Assembly (NCBI RefSeq): GCF_008271695.1
Contig: NZ_VKKY01000002.1
Coordinates: forward strand, 620,001 to 684,000
Reading direction: 5' to 3'
Length of the DNA stretch: 64,000 nt
Origin: Rufibacter hautae
Lineage (GTDB): Bacteria > Bacteroidota > Bacteroidia > Cytophagales > Hymenobacteraceae
Below, in pieces: positions 1 to 9,060 of this stretch (positions are counted from its first letter, which is position 1; each line of letters starts with the position of its first letter). The position numbers and the translations under genes are program-made. A model generated the notes under the pieces. The model was not told where the DNA came from, searched no databases, and saw only the letters and a list, made by a program, of their open reading frames with translations.

Positions 1-216
1 TATATCCAGTTTGTTGTTCGCGAAGATGCGTCCGTCATAGGTGATGCTGCCCAGGTCTGGTTTCACCAGTCCAACAATGCATTTCAGGAGCACACTTTTC
101 CCGGTACCGCTGGCGCCCAGCAGCATGTTCATTTTGCCAGACTCAAAGTTTCCGCTGATGCCGTTGAGCACCTTAACGCCGTTGAAGGTTTTATGGATGT
201 TGTGGATTTCTATCAT
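1..216 (-). CDS. mlaF: Mla-type ABC transporter ATP-binding protein, C-terminus outside window
   Basis: The minus strand reads 72 codons from an ATG at 216 and runs off the window edge, so only the N-terminus is present. The protein begins MIEIHNIHKTFNG and has a clear Walker A motif, GASGTGKS. Family knowledge: MlaF-type ATPases energise retrograde phospholipid transport between outer and inner membrane together with the MlaE permease. The permease gene lies 41 bases upstream on the same strand, which is the main reason for the Mla assignment rather than another ABC ATPase. The rest of the ATPase (Q-loop, signature, Walker B) cannot be seen. Confidence 0.85.
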   Translation of the reverse strand, partial: MIEIHNIHKTFNGVKVLNGISGNFESGKMNMLLGASGTGKSVLLKCIVGLVKPDLGSITYDGRIFANNKLDI

Positions 217-257
217 GTTGGTTCAACCTGAGGGGGTTGCCTTAAGTCAAAGTGTGC

Positions 258-986
258 TTAGAGTAATAACTGCGCACAAACAAAATCGGCGATCAGAATG
301 GCAATGACACTGTTGGTCACGGCTTTGGTACTGGCTCTTCCTACCTCCAAGGCGCCGCCTTCAGTAAAATATCCTTGGTAAGACGAGATGGCCGCCACCA
401 GAAAGGCAAACACCACTGATTTGATCAACGCGAAGGTGATGTTGTACGCAATGAAATCTGACCGTAAACCAGTGATGTACTCCTGCCCAGACAAAGCGCC
501 TGATAAACTTCCGGCCAGATACCCACCGAAAATGGAAAGGAACATGGCCGTGATCACCAACATAGGAAACACCAAAAACGCAGCCATAATCTTGGGCAAC
601 ACCAGGTAAGAGGCGGAGTTGATGCCCATAACCTCCAAAGCGTCTACCTGTTCGGTGATGCGCATGGTGCCTAGACCGCCGGCAATACTGGAGCCTACTT
701 TCCCGGCTAACACAATGGAGGTGATGGTAGGCGCCAGCTCCAGGATGGTCATCTCCCGTACCATGAACCCAATGGTGGACCTAGGGATCAAGGCATTGGT
801 CAGGTTGTAGGAAATCTGCACGCAGGTCACCGCCCCAATAAAGGTAGAAACCACCGCCACAATGAAAACGGAGTCAATGCCAATCAAGATGGCTTCATCT
901 ATGGTTCTGTTGAACAGAATCCGGGGAGACTCACCTCTTTTGACAAGGCTGGATAAGAAGAGTAAAAATGCACCAAACGTTTTCAT
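258..986 (-). CDS. mlaE: MlaE family ABC transporter permease
   Basis: This 242-aa protein matches the MlaE/YrbE permease family in length and pattern: an N-terminal amphipathic segment, then about five hydrophobic segments, with the conserved cytoplasmic stretch LAGKVGSSIAGGLGTMRITEQ near the middle (residues ~93-113) and EQVDALEVMG just after. Family knowledge: MlaE is the inner-membrane permease of an MlaFE(D) phospholipid transporter that maintains outer-membrane asymmetry. It is followed 41 bases later by the MlaF-like ATPase, so the two form an operon running leftward. An MCE-domain MlaD partner is expected further left, outside the window. Confidence 0.93.
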   Translation of the reverse strand: MKTFGAFLLFLSSLVKRGESPRILFNRTIDEAILIGIDSVFIVAVVSTFIGAVTCVQISYNLTNALIPRSTIGFMVREMTILELAPTITSIVLAGKVGSSIAGGLGTMRITEQVDALEVMGINSASYLVLPKIMAAFLVFPMLVITAMFLSIFGGYLAGSLSGALSGQEYITGLRSDFIAYNITFALIKSVVFAFLVAAISSYQGYFTEGGALEVGRASTKAVTNSVIAILIADFVCAQLLL

Positions 987-1095
987 GCAGTTAGTTCAAA
1001 GAGGTCCATGCGGCACAACCGCATTAGGTGGTGTTTAGGCCAATCTTGGTTTCAAATGCCTATATTACGTTGAAAAAAGAAAAAACATCGTTCCC

Positions 1096-1803
1096 ATGAA
1101 AAAATATATAGTGGTTACGGGCGGTACCAAGGGCATTGGGCGAGCCATTGTAGACCGTTTCGCGGCCGAAGGCTTCCATATCATCACCTGCTCGCGGCAC
1201 CAGAGTGACTTGGAAAAACTCAAGTTGGAGATGGAGGAAAAGTACACCTTCTCCAAGGTATTCTTTGTGGCCGCCGATGTAAGCCAGCCAGGGGAGGTGC
1301 AGCGTTTCCTGGATTACATTCAGTCGCTGAAGGTGAAGGTAGATGTGCTGGTGAACAACGCCGGCTTCTTCATCCCGGGCAAGATCCATGAGGAGAGCGA
1401 TACCGTGCTGCGTGAGATGATCAACACCAACCTGTACAGCGCTTATGACCTTACCAAAGGCTTGGTGACAGACATGATCCGGCGCCGCGATGGCCATATT
1501 TTCACCCTTTGCTCCACGGCCAGCATCATGGCTTACCCTAACGGCGGATCTTACTGCATCGCCAAACACGCCTTATATGGCATGACCAGGGTTTTGCGCG
1601 AAGAACTGAAGGAGCACAACATCAGGGTGACGGCGGTACTGCCGGGTGCCACCTACACCGCCAGTTGGGAAGGCGTGGATTTGCCAAAAGACCGGTTCAT
1701 GAAACCAGAAGATGTGGCCAATGCCATCTGGAACGCCCACTATATCTCCAAACAGACCGTTATAGAGGAACTGCTGCTGCGGCCTCAGTTAGGCGATATC
1801 TAA
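1096..1803 (+). CDS. SDR family NAD(P)-dependent oxidoreductase
   Basis: A 235-aa classical short-chain dehydrogenase/reductase. It has the Rossmann cofactor motif TGGTKGIG at residues 8-15, the NNAG structural motif in the middle, and a YxxxK catalytic pair (YCIAK). Length is usual for the family. The substrate cannot be told from sequence. It is transcribed away from mlaE and is followed after 21 bases by a DUF695/RraB gene, so the two may be co-transcribed. A second, only distantly similar SDR lies at 2780, which suggests different substrates. Confidence 0.92.
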   Translation: MKKYIVVTGGTKGIGRAIVDRFAAEGFHIITCSRHQSDLEKLKLEMEEKYTFSKVFFVAADVSQPGEVQRFLDYIQSLKVKVDVLVNNAGFFIPGKIHEESDTVLREMINTNLYSAYDLTKGLVTDMIRRRDGHIFTLCSTASIMAYPNGGSYCIAKHALYGMTRVLREELKEHNIRVTAVLPGATYTASWEGVDLPKDRFMKPEDVANAIWNAHYISKQTVIEELLLRPQLGDI

Positions 1804-1824
1804 GCCGTTACCTAAAAGAACATC

Positions 1825-2604
1825 ATGGAAGAAAATGAATATCAGCCGGATTGGGAGGTCTATTTATGTCAGATTGAATCCAGGCCCGCCTTCATCGGGC
1901 TGGACCTGAACCTGAGCTCGGTGGCACCATTAGAAGAGCAGGATAAAGTCGTTGAAGTCACGGTGCCATTGCTTTCTGTGCGGGAAGATGGTTTTCCGGA
2001 AGACACGGAGTGGGAGGCCTTGGGTGAAATAGAGGACCTTTTAGCCGATATTTTTGAAACTGGCCTGGAAGCAGTTTTCGTGGGCAAAACCCTCAACGGA
2101 GGTTTCCGGAAATTCTACTTTTATGCCCGGGAGGTGCTGATGGTGGAGCATTACCTTACTGAGGTGGCGGAGAAATTCCCGCAGTACAGTTTTGAAGCCG
2201 AGACGTGGGAAGACCCAGAGTGGGAAACCTACCTGGAGTTCCTCTTCCCAGAGCCCGGGGATTTCCAGAAAATCCAGAACCTGAAAGTGCTCCGCAACCT
2301 GGAAGAAAATGGAGACAATCCGGAAGTAATCCGCCAAGTGGTACATTATCTTTATTTTCCAAACGAAGCCTCTCGTGAGAAGTACTGGCAGGAGATTGCT
2401 GCTAAAGGCTACGCAAAAGAAGAAGAACGTTTTGAGCCTGATTTAGCAGAAACGCCCTATAAACTGCGGATTTCTTTGGCTTCTAAAACCCAGGAAGAAC
2501 CCATACATGACATGGTGCTGTATCTTTGGAGCCTGGCCCAGGAGTACGGAGCGGAGTATGACGGCTGGGAAACCTCCATTGAAAGAGGTGACACGACCAC
2601 CTAA
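1825..2604 (+). CDS. DUF695 domain / RraB-like protein
   Basis: A 259-aa soluble, acidic protein. The N-terminal ~135 residues follow the DUF695 pattern (DWEVYLCQIESRPAFIGLDL, then a glycine/arginine/aromatic patch GGFRKFYFYAREV). The C-terminal ~100 residues look like the RraB (regulator of RNase E activity B) fold and end in the typical YDGWET motif. Family knowledge: E. coli RraB binds RNase E and remodels degradosome activity. Whether that role holds in Bacteroidota is unknown. It lies 21 bases after an SDR gene. There are no signal peptide or membrane segments. Confidence 0.8.
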   Translation: MEENEYQPDWEVYLCQIESRPAFIGLDLNLSSVAPLEEQDKVVEVTVPLLSVREDGFPEDTEWEALGEIEDLLADIFETGLEAVFVGKTLNGGFRKFYFYAREVLMVEHYLTEVAEKFPQYSFEAETWEDPEWETYLEFLFPEPGDFQKIQNLKVLRNLEENGDNPEVIRQVVHYLYFPNEASREKYWQEIAAKGYAKEEERFEPDLAETPYKLRISLASKTQEEPIHDMVLYLWSLAQEYGAEYDGWETSIERGDTTT

Positions 2605-2779
2605 ATCTAAGTACCCCTTTTTTGACCTTGAAATCAGAAAAGAGGGCAAAAGCAGAAGCATGCGACGGAGTGATCTATTATTTCACAATTTGGGCGAGGC
2701 CTTTATAGTTGGATCGCTTAAATTGAACAATTAGAAATAGGTAATTCTCTTTTGATTAAATTTGAGCAAATTCTAAGAT

Positions 2780-3496
2780 ATGGAACTAGAAGGAAAAGTA
2801 GTTGTGATCACCGGTGCCAGCAGTGGGATTGGTCTGGCTGCCGCCAAACTTTTGTTAGAGCAAGGAGCCACGGTGGTAAGCTGGAGCCGCTCGCGCCCTA
2901 AGATTTCGCACCCAGATTTCTATTTCTTTGAGTGCGATGTGCGCTTTGAGCACTCGGTCTTGACAGCCTACGAGCAGACCGTGGAGCGCCTTCGGCAGAA
3001 TATCTCCGTGCTCATCAACAACGCCGGGCTGGGCATTCAGGGCGCCATTGACACCATGAGCCCCCGTGACTGGCAGACCATGATGGACACCAACGTGAAC
3101 GGAATTTTCTACTGCACGCGCCTGGTACTTCCCCAGATGAAGAAACAGTTAGAAGGCCATATCATCAACATTTCCTCTATTGCCGGCTTAACGGGCATTG
3201 AGAACATGAGCGGCTACTGCGCCACCAAATTCGCGGTACGCGGCATCTCGCAGTCCCTTTTCAAGGAAGTGCGGCCGCACGGCATCAAGGTTACCTGTAT
3301 CTACCCAGGCTCTACCGCCACCAGTTTCTTCGATGGGTTTGAGGGAACCGGCACCGCCCCTGAGAACATGATGCAGCCCGAAGACATTGCCTCTACCATT
3401 CTGCACGTGTTGCAGTCGCCGCCCAACTACCACCACGTGGATATTGAGGTGCGACCGCTCATGCCCAAGGGCCGTCCAGAGAAAAAGAAAGCCTAA
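2780..3496 (+). CDS. SDR family NAD(P)-dependent oxidoreductase
   Basis: A 238-aa short-chain dehydrogenase with TGASSGIG at residues 11-18, NNAG, the catalytic serine strand NISSIAG and the YCATK catalytic Tyr/Lys pair. The C-terminal region STATSFFDGF followed by MMQPEDIA is common in YdfG-like 3-hydroxy acid dehydrogenases, but the substrate is not determinable. It stops nine bases before gldA. Whether it shares a transcript with gldA is an inference from spacing. Confidence 0.92.
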   Translation: MELEGKVVVITGASSGIGLAAAKLLLEQGATVVSWSRSRPKISHPDFYFFECDVRFEHSVLTAYEQTVERLRQNISVLINNAGLGIQGAIDTMSPRDWQTMMDTNVNGIFYCTRLVLPQMKKQLEGHIINISSIAGLTGIENMSGYCATKFAVRGISQSLFKEVRPHGIKVTCIYPGSTATSFFDGFEGTGTAPENMMQPEDIASTILHVLQSPPNYHHVDIEVRPLMPKGRPEKKKA

Positions 3497-3505
3497 CCCG
3501 TACGC

Positions 3506-4426
3506 ATGGGAATTGAAATAAAAGACCTGACCAAACTGTATGGGCCGCAGGCGGCCGTAGACCACGTCTCGTTTACGGTAAGCACGGGCGAGATTGTGGG
3601 GTTTTTGGGACCAAATGGCGCAGGCAAATCCACTACCATGAAAATAGCCACCTGTTACTTGCCGCCCAGCAGCGGCACAGTACTGGTGAACGGCCACGAT
3701 GTGTTGGAAGAACCCAAAGAGGTGCGCCGCCAAGTTGGCTATCTGCCCGAGCATAACCCGCTGTACCTGGACATGTACGTGCGCGAGTACCTGCACTTTG
3801 TGGGTAAACTGCACGGCCTTAACGGCAGCTTGGTGAAAACCCGCACCGAGGAGATGATCAACCTTTGCGGCCTCACACGGGAACGGCACAAAAAGATAGG
3901 GGCCTTGTCTAAAGGATATCGGCAGCGGGTAGGGTTGGCGCAGGCGCTCATCCATGATCCGCAGGTGCTCATCTTGGATGAACCCACCACCGGTCTGGAC
4001 CCGAACCAGATTGTGGAGATCAGGCAACTCATCAAGGAGGTAGGCCAGGCCAAAACGGTGCTATTCTCCACCCACATCATGCAGGAAGTGAGCGCGCTCT
4101 GTGACCGGGTCCTCATCATCAACCAAGGCAAATTGGTAGCCGACAGCCCGGTTGCTGACCTCCGGAACATGGGCCGCAAGGAAACCAGGATTCTGGCCGA
4201 GTTTGAAGCCGAGGTAGATGCCGCGCCGCTTTTGTCTTTGCCAGGAGTAGCGCGCGTGGAGCCCGCCGGACCTTTGAAATACCGCGTCATCGCTGATTCC
4301 AATACTGATCTTCGCTCTGCCATTTTCCGGCTGGCAGGGGAGAGAGGCTGGCCCTTGGTAGGACTACAGCAGGAAGAAAACTCCCTGGAGAAACTGTTCC
4401 AGGACCTGACCAAAAACGGTAAGTAG
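3506..4426 (+). CDS. gldA: gliding motility-associated ABC transporter ATP-binding protein GldA
   Basis: A 306-aa ABC ATPase with Walker A GPNGAGKS (about residues 35-42), the signature LSKGYRQRVGLAQAL and Walker B VLILDEPTTGLD, plus a ~90-residue C-terminal extension typical of GldA/CcmA-type exporters. The GldA call rests on the downstream gldF permease and gldG, which together form the gliding ABC system first defined in Flavobacterium johnsoniae. GldA is separated from gldF by 215 bases holding two palindromic repeats, so it may be partly uncoupled from gldFG expression. Confidence 0.93.
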   Translation: MGIEIKDLTKLYGPQAAVDHVSFTVSTGEIVGFLGPNGAGKSTTMKIATCYLPPSSGTVLVNGHDVLEEPKEVRRQVGYLPEHNPLYLDMYVREYLHFVGKLHGLNGSLVKTRTEEMINLCGLTRERHKKIGALSKGYRQRVGLAQALIHDPQVLILDEPTTGLDPNQIVEIRQLIKEVGQAKTVLFSTHIMQEVSALCDRVLIINQGKLVADSPVADLRNMGRKETRILAEFEAEVDAAPLLSLPGVARVEPAGPLKYRVIADSNTDLRSAIFRLAGERGWPLVGLQQEENSLEKLFQDLTKNGK

Positions 4427-4432
4427 GCCTAA

Positions 4433-4470
4433 CTGTTTTAGGCTCGTTTTCGAAAATAAGGATCAAAAAC
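4433..4470. repeat. interspersed palindromic repeat, copy 1
   Basis: A degenerate copy of the dispersed hairpin whose ideal form is GTTTTAGGCTTGTTTTC followed by its inverse complement. It begins CTGTTTTAGGCTCG just after the gldA stop. Confidence 0.6.
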
Positions 4471-4523
4471 ACTACGATTGGATTGCCTAAGAAATCCTTC
4501 TACAAAATAGAAACCCACTGCCG

Positions 4524-4560
4524 CCGTTTTGGGTTTGATTTCCTGAAAACAAGTAAAAAG
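4524..4560. repeat. interspersed palindromic repeat, copy 2
   Basis: The left arm is CGTTTTGGGTTTGATTTC and the right arm CTGAAAACAAGTAAAAAG, in the gldA-gldF gap. This is the second copy within 100 bases. Confidence 0.6.
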
Positions 4561-4641
4561 TAAACTGTAACGGGGGATCCAAAATCCCTAATATTAACAA
4601 GGTTCTGATGCCGGTGTCTAGCTCCCGGCATCTTACAAGAT

Positions 4642-5370
4642 ATGTTCGCAATTCTTTCTAAAGAGTTTAACTCCTACCTTAATTCGCTCATTGGCTACAT
4701 TGTCATCGGGGTGTTTCTGGTGGCCACCGGCCTGTTTATGTGGGTCTTTCCAGACAGCAGCGTGCTGGACTACGGCTACGCCGATCTGCAGAGCGTGTTC
4801 ATGCTGGCCCCTTGGTTGTTTTTGTTCCTGATTCCGGCCATTACCATGCGGGCCTTCGCCGAGGAGCGGAAGGGCGGCACCATGGAACTGCTGCTCACCA
4901 AACCGCTTTCAGATACCCAACTGCTGCTGGGCAAGTACTTTGCCTGTCTGTTGCTGGCCTTGTTCGCGCTGCTGCCTTCTTTGCTGTACTACGTGAGCGT
5001 GTACCAACTGGGAGACCCAGTGGGAAATATCGATTCTGCGGCCGTGGCCGGTTCTTACCTGGGGTTGGTGTTTCTGGCAGCGGTGTTCGTGGCCATGGGA
5101 ATATTCGCCTCGTCACTCACCGAGAACCAGATTGTTGCTTTTATTCTGGCGGTTTTCCTGTGTTATTTGGTGTACACCGGCTTTGACCTGCTGGCCTCCA
5201 TTGACGCCTGGGGCACGGCTTCTTATTACATTGCGCAACTGGGTATTTCTTATCACTACAGCTCCATCAGCAAAGGTCTTATTGACTCGCGTGATGTATT
5301 GTATTTTCTAAGCGTGATCACCATCATGCTGTTGGGTACTAAATTGGTTTTGGAGAGCAGAAAATGGTAG
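4642..5370 (+). CDS. gldF: gliding motility-associated ABC transporter permease GldF
   Basis: A 242-aa ABC-2 type permease with six predicted hydrophobic segments and the conserved cytoplasmic patch MRAFAEERKGGTMELLLTKPLS (residues ~72-93) typical of GldF/NosY-like permeases. Its last bases overlap the gldG start by 7 nt, indicating translational coupling. With GldA and GldG it forms the inner-membrane ABC complex linked to gliding motility in Bacteroidota. The ATG chosen gives an N-terminus (MFAILSKEFNSYLNS) standard for the family. Confidence 0.93.
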   Translation: MFAILSKEFNSYLNSLIGYIVIGVFLVATGLFMWVFPDSSVLDYGYADLQSVFMLAPWLFLFLIPAITMRAFAEERKGGTMELLLTKPLSDTQLLLGKYFACLLLALFALLPSLLYYVSVYQLGDPVGNIDSAAVAGSYLGLVFLAAVFVAMGIFASSLTENQIVAFILAVFLCYLVYTGFDLLASIDAWGTASYYIAQLGISYHYSSISKGLIDSRDVLYFLSVITIMLLGTKLVLESRKW

Positions 5371-7073
5371 AGCAAACGAACCCTGTCGCGCCAAAACAAG
5401 CTGTGGAAAGCCGCCGCCGCCATGATTGGACCTTCTTTTTGGTAGCCGTGGGCCTGCTGTTGGTTCTCAACTTTGTGGCCAGCAAATATTTCTTCCGGCT
5501 AGACCTCACCGAAGACAAACGCTATTCCATCTCAGACCAGACCAAGAACCTGCTGGGCAACCTGAAGGAACCCGTACAGGTGACGGTGTACCTGGAAGGC
5601 GAGTTTCCGGCCGGTTTTCGGAGGCTACAGAACAGCACCCGTGAGATGCTGGAAGAATTCCGCCTGTACTCAGACGGCAACGTGCAGTACCAGTTTGTGG
5701 ACCCCAGCGCCAACACCAATGAGCAAGCCCGCAACCAGTTCTACATGCAATTGGCACAAAAAGGCTTACAGCCTACCAACCTGTTCGCCCAGGAAGGCGA
5801 CAAGAAAGTAGAGAAGATTGTTTTTCCGGGGGCGTTGGTCTCGGCGGGTAAAAACGAAACAGCCGCGGTTCTCCTGAGAGGTAGCCAGGCAGCCCCACCC
5901 GAGGAACGTTTGAATCAATCCATTGAAGGACTGGAATACGAAATGGCTTCGGCCATCAGGAAAGTGGCGTCCGTCAGCGCTGGCAGGGTAGGCGTACTGC
6001 AAGGCCACGGGGAACTTTGGTTACCGCAGGCCGCCGACTTTTTGGGCACGCTTTCTGAATATTACACCGTAAACAGGGTAGACCTCTCGCAGGTACCGGA
6101 TCTGAACAACTTCAATTTGGTGGTGCTCATGAAACCCACCAAGCCGTTCTCTGAACTGGACAAGTACAAGATGGACCAGTTTCTGATGAGAGGCGGAAAA
6201 ATGCTGTTCATGCTGGACGGCGTGCGTGCCTCGCTGGACAGCATCAAAGAGAATGGCTTCCTGGCTTTCCCTTATGACTTGAACCTGCAGGATATGCTGT
6301 TCCGGTACGGCGTGCGGGTGAACCCGGATTTGGTGCAGGACCTGAACGCCAGCTTTATTCCTATGGTGACGGGCTACATGGGCAACCAGCCGCAGACGCA
6401 ACTGGTGCCGTGGCGCTATTATCCCCTCATCAGCAATTTCAGCGAGTTGCCACTTACCCGTAACCTGGATGCGGTGCAGACCCGTTTCGTGAGTTCCCTG
6501 GATACCGTGAAAGCCGTGGGCATCAAAAAATCACCCTTGCTTTGGACCTCCCAATATTCCCGCAAGCGCGATTCACCGGTTTCTATTTCCCTGAACGATC
6601 CGCGGGTAGACCGTGATCCTAAATTGTTCAGCCAAAACGCCATTCCGGTAGGGTACTTATTAGAAGGAAAATTCCAGTCGGTCTTCAAGAACCGTCCGGT
6701 GCCGGCGGGTACCAACATTCCGTTCCAGGCCCAAGGCAAAGCTTCCCAGTTGGTGGTGTTCTCAGACGGGGACCTGGCCGCGAACGAAGTAGATCCGCGT
6801 AACGGCCGACCGCTGGAACTGGGCTATGACCGCTTCACGCGATCCCGCTTCGCGAACAAAGAACTCCTGAAAAACGTGGCTGATTACCTGCTGGATGAGA
6901 AAGGCCTCATTGAATTGCGTGGGAAAGAAATTAAACTGAGACCCCTGGACAAAGCCAAATTGCGCGACGAGAGAACCAAGTGGCAGGCCATCAATTTAGG
7001 CATTCCTTTGGCTTTGCTGCTTTTGTTTGGCGTAGCGAAGTTCTGGCTCCGGAAACGCAAGTATGCCCGCTAA
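5364..7073 (+). CDS. gldG: gliding motility-associated ABC transporter substrate-binding protein GldG
   Basis: A 569-aa protein with one membrane segment near the N-terminus (residues ~24-40) and one at the C-terminus (LGIPLALLLLFGVAKFWL), flanking a large periplasmic domain of the ABC_transp_aux/GldG type. The motif RLDLTEDKRYSISDQTKNLL near residue 50 is diagnostic of GldG. It overlaps gldF by 7 nt. Family knowledge: GldG partners GldA and GldF, and its periplasmic part is the presumed binding or coupling component. Downstream a GNAT gene overlaps its 3' end by 11 nt. Confidence 0.93.
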   Translation: MVEQTNPVAPKQAVESRRRHDWTFFLVAVGLLLVLNFVASKYFFRLDLTEDKRYSISDQTKNLLGNLKEPVQVTVYLEGEFPAGFRRLQNSTREMLEEFRLYSDGNVQYQFVDPSANTNEQARNQFYMQLAQKGLQPTNLFAQEGDKKVEKIVFPGALVSAGKNETAAVLLRGSQAAPPEERLNQSIEGLEYEMASAIRKVASVSAGRVGVLQGHGELWLPQAADFLGTLSEYYTVNRVDLSQVPDLNNFNLVVLMKPTKPFSELDKYKMDQFLMRGGKMLFMLDGVRASLDSIKENGFLAFPYDLNLQDMLFRYGVRVNPDLVQDLNASFIPMVTGYMGNQPQTQLVPWRYYPLISNFSELPLTRNLDAVQTRFVSSLDTVKAVGIKKSPLLWTSQYSRKRDSPVSISLNDPRVDRDPKLFSQNAIPVGYLLEGKFQSVFKNRPVPAGTNIPFQAQGKASQLVVFSDGDLAANEVDPRNGRPLELGYDRFTRSRFANKELLKNVADYLLDEKGLIELRGKEIKLRPLDKAKLRDERTKWQAINLGIPLALLLLFGVAKFWLRKRKYAR

Positions 7074-7488
7074 GGTAGAAATCAAAGAAATACCCGCTGC
7101 TCAAACCTGGCACATCCGGCACGAGGTCATGTGGCCCGACAAGCCTTTGGCGTTCGTGCAATTGCCGGAAGATGAAACAGGCACCCACTTCGGACTTTAT
7201 GTGGACCAGGAATTGATGTCAGTGATTTCTTTGTTTATAGAACATCAGCAGGCCCAATTCAGGAAGTTTGCCACCCTGACAGCATTTCAGAAACAGGGCT
7301 TCGGCCGGATGCTTTTGGAGCATGTTTTTGCCTTCGCCTCCGGTATGCAAATTACCACGGTCTGGTGCCACGCTCGTGCTTCTGCTGCAGGGTTTTACCT
7401 AAAGGCAGGAATGCGACCAGTAGTAGAGCCTTTCCTTAAGAACGGAATTGATTACGTGCGGATGGAAAAGGCCATGTGTAACTCTTAA
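7063..7488 (+). CDS. GNAT family N-acetyltransferase
   Basis: A 141-aa protein with the acetyl-CoA binding motif A pattern FATLTAFQKQGFGRMLLEHV (about residues 68-87) followed by a C-terminal strand/helix with ARASAAGFYLKAGM, standard for GNAT enzymes. It starts inside the last codons of gldG (11-nt overlap in another frame), so it is probably translationally coupled to the gld operon. That coupling may be incidental. The substrate is unknown. A strong hairpin terminator follows at 7576. Confidence 0.85.
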   Translation: MPAKVEIKEIPAAQTWHIRHEVMWPDKPLAFVQLPEDETGTHFGLYVDQELMSVISLFIEHQQAQFRKFATLTAFQKQGFGRMLLEHVFAFASGMQITTVWCHARASAAGFYLKAGMRPVVEPFLKNGIDYVRMEKAMCNS

Positions 7489-7575
7489 GGGTTGCTAGTT
7501 GGTTTCCATTCTAGTAGCAACAGATTCCGCCTACAACACTATAGGTAAAAACCACTAGTAGGCTTCTAAAAAAGA

Positions 7576-7627
7576 ACTCCCCGTTTCGGGCTGGTTTTTC
7601 TGAAAACCGGCCCGAAACGGGGAGTTT
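7576..7627. terminator. bidirectional terminator between GNAT and lacI genes
   Basis: A near-perfect inverted repeat with ~24-bp arms (AACTCCCCGTTTCGGGC... and its complement) around a TCTG loop, flanked by A-run and T-run. It sits between convergent genes. The inner part matches the dispersed palindromic repeat family. Confidence 0.85.
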
Positions 7628-7662
7628 ATATAATGGGTATTTTTTAACTTAGATCTAAGCCA

Positions 7663-8709
7663 TTAAGGATTAGGTACTCTCACAGATGATTCTCGGACCA
7701 CCAATAACGGCTCTAAGATAATCTTCTTAGGTTCTTCTAATACATCGGTACCGTTTGAACCGGCTGTCTTTTTGGCCATGGCTTCCAGAAACAAGGTAAA
7801 AGCTTCTTCTCCCATGCGGGCGGGCTGCTGATCAATGGTGGAAAGGCTGGGCGTAACGTAAGGGCTGAAAGACTCATTCCCAAAACCAATCATCCCTACT
7901 TGTTCCGGCATTTTCACCCCGGCCTGTTTCAGGTACTGCAATGCACCCAAAGCAGTAAAATCCACTGCCGCAAATATGGCATCCATTCCTTTGTTCCGGT
8001 TAATGAGACGCTCGGCACTGGCCCTGCCAGACTCAATAGAGTTGCGGCCATATTGGATCAGGTCATCGTCCACCGGAAGGTTGTAGGTTTTCAAGGCATC
8101 TACATATCCAATCAAGCGGTCATTGAAAATCTTTATATGCTGCGGTCCCGAAATATGGGCAATGCGGGTGTAACCCTGCTGGATAAGGTGCTCGGTAGCC
8201 ATAAAGGCGCCTTTGTAGTCATCCACCACCACAGACGGGGAGTTCAGTTCCTCTTTTACCCGGTCAAAAAGCACCAGCGGTACTTTCCGCTTCTTCACAT
8301 CATAGAAATGGTCCAGGTTTGGAGAGTCTTTGGCAATTGAGACAATAATGCCGTCTACACTGGTTTGCAGCAGGGTTTCAATCCCCTCCACCTCGTACTC
8401 GCCAGTTTCGTTAGATTGGAAAAGAAGAATGTTGTACCCATTGCTGCGGGCCAGCTTCTCTATCCCATGGACCACTCCCCCAAAAAAACCGATGTCTGAG
8501 CTAGGGATTACGATACCTATAATATTGGTGCGCCCCGACCGCAGAGAAGAAGCCAAACGGTTTTGCCGATAATTGAGGTTTTGGGCTGCCGCCCTGATCA
8601 GTTCCTTCGTGGCCGCACTAATAGAAGGGTGGTCATTCAATGCTTTTGAAACCGTTGAAGCGCTTGTATTTAGCTCTTTGGCAATGTCGTGTATGGTGGT
8701 TCTACTCAT
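7663..8709 (-). CDS. LacI family transcriptional regulator of the starch/maltose locus
   Basis: A 348-aa LacI/GalR regulator: an N-terminal helix-turn-helix (TTIHDIAKELNTSASTVSKAL, residues ~4-24), hinge helix region (YRQNRLASSLRSGRTN) and a periplasmic-binding-like effector domain ending in ILEPLLVVRESS. It is divergent from susC across a 350-bp gap that holds a GGAAATCGATTTCC palindrome and a degenerate copy next to its own start. This suggests it controls the sus genes and itself. Family knowledge: LacI-type regulators in Bacteroidota control maltose regulons. The effector is probably a maltodextrin or derivative, but this is inference. Confidence 0.92.
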   Translation of the reverse strand: MSRTTIHDIAKELNTSASTVSKALNDHPSISAATKELIRAAAQNLNYRQNRLASSLRSGRTNIIGIVIPSSDIGFFGGVVHGIEKLARSNGYNILLFQSNETGEYEVEGIETLLQTSVDGIIVSIAKDSPNLDHFYDVKKRKVPLVLFDRVKEELNSPSVVVDDYKGAFMATEHLIQQGYTRIAHISGPQHIKIFNDRLIGYVDALKTYNLPVDDDLIQYGRNSIESGRASAERLINRNKGMDAIFAAVDFTALGALQYLKQAGVKMPEQVGMIGFGNESFSPYVTPSLSTIDQQPARMGEEAFTLFLEAMAKKTAGSNGTDVLEEPKKIILEPLLVVRESSVRVPNP

Positions 8710-8716
8710 GGAGGTC

Positions 8717-8728
8717 TATCGATTTCGT
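8717..8728. promoter_or_regulatory. degenerate LacI-type operator beside lacI start
   Basis: The sequence around TATCGATTTCG keeps 10 of 12 positions of the GAAATCGATTTC palindrome and lies within 20 bases of the lacI start codon, suggesting autoregulation. Confidence 0.4.
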
Positions 8729-8942
8729 AATTAGGGGAAGGACGCTTACATTGATATACCTAAACTTCAGAAGTGCATCTACTGCAAAGCTAATTAAACA
8801 TCTGTTAAAATGACGCTTTAAAAAATCTATATTTTGAATAAACCTTCATTATTTGTTCGTAATTTTGGCAAAACGTTAAAAAAAATATTCCGTTTGAAGA
8901 CCAAATAGTTTGAAATGCTGTAAAAAGTTGGTAAATCGGTAA

Positions 8943-8956
8943 GGAAATCGATTTCC
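8943..8956. promoter_or_regulatory. putative LacI operator upstream of susC
   Basis: A perfect 14-bp palindrome GGAAATCGATTTCC about 105 bases before the susC start. Its central CG is typical of LacI-family operators. The same core recurs at 28476-28487 before the esterase gene in the same locus. Confidence 0.65.
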
Positions 8957-9060
8957 CAATTTGGAAAAACATTTCAAGTCTTTGATTGTCAGTATAGTAA
9001 GTTTTTGCTGATTTTTTAAATAGTTGTCCAAACTACTTCATTTACCTAAATCCTTCATCT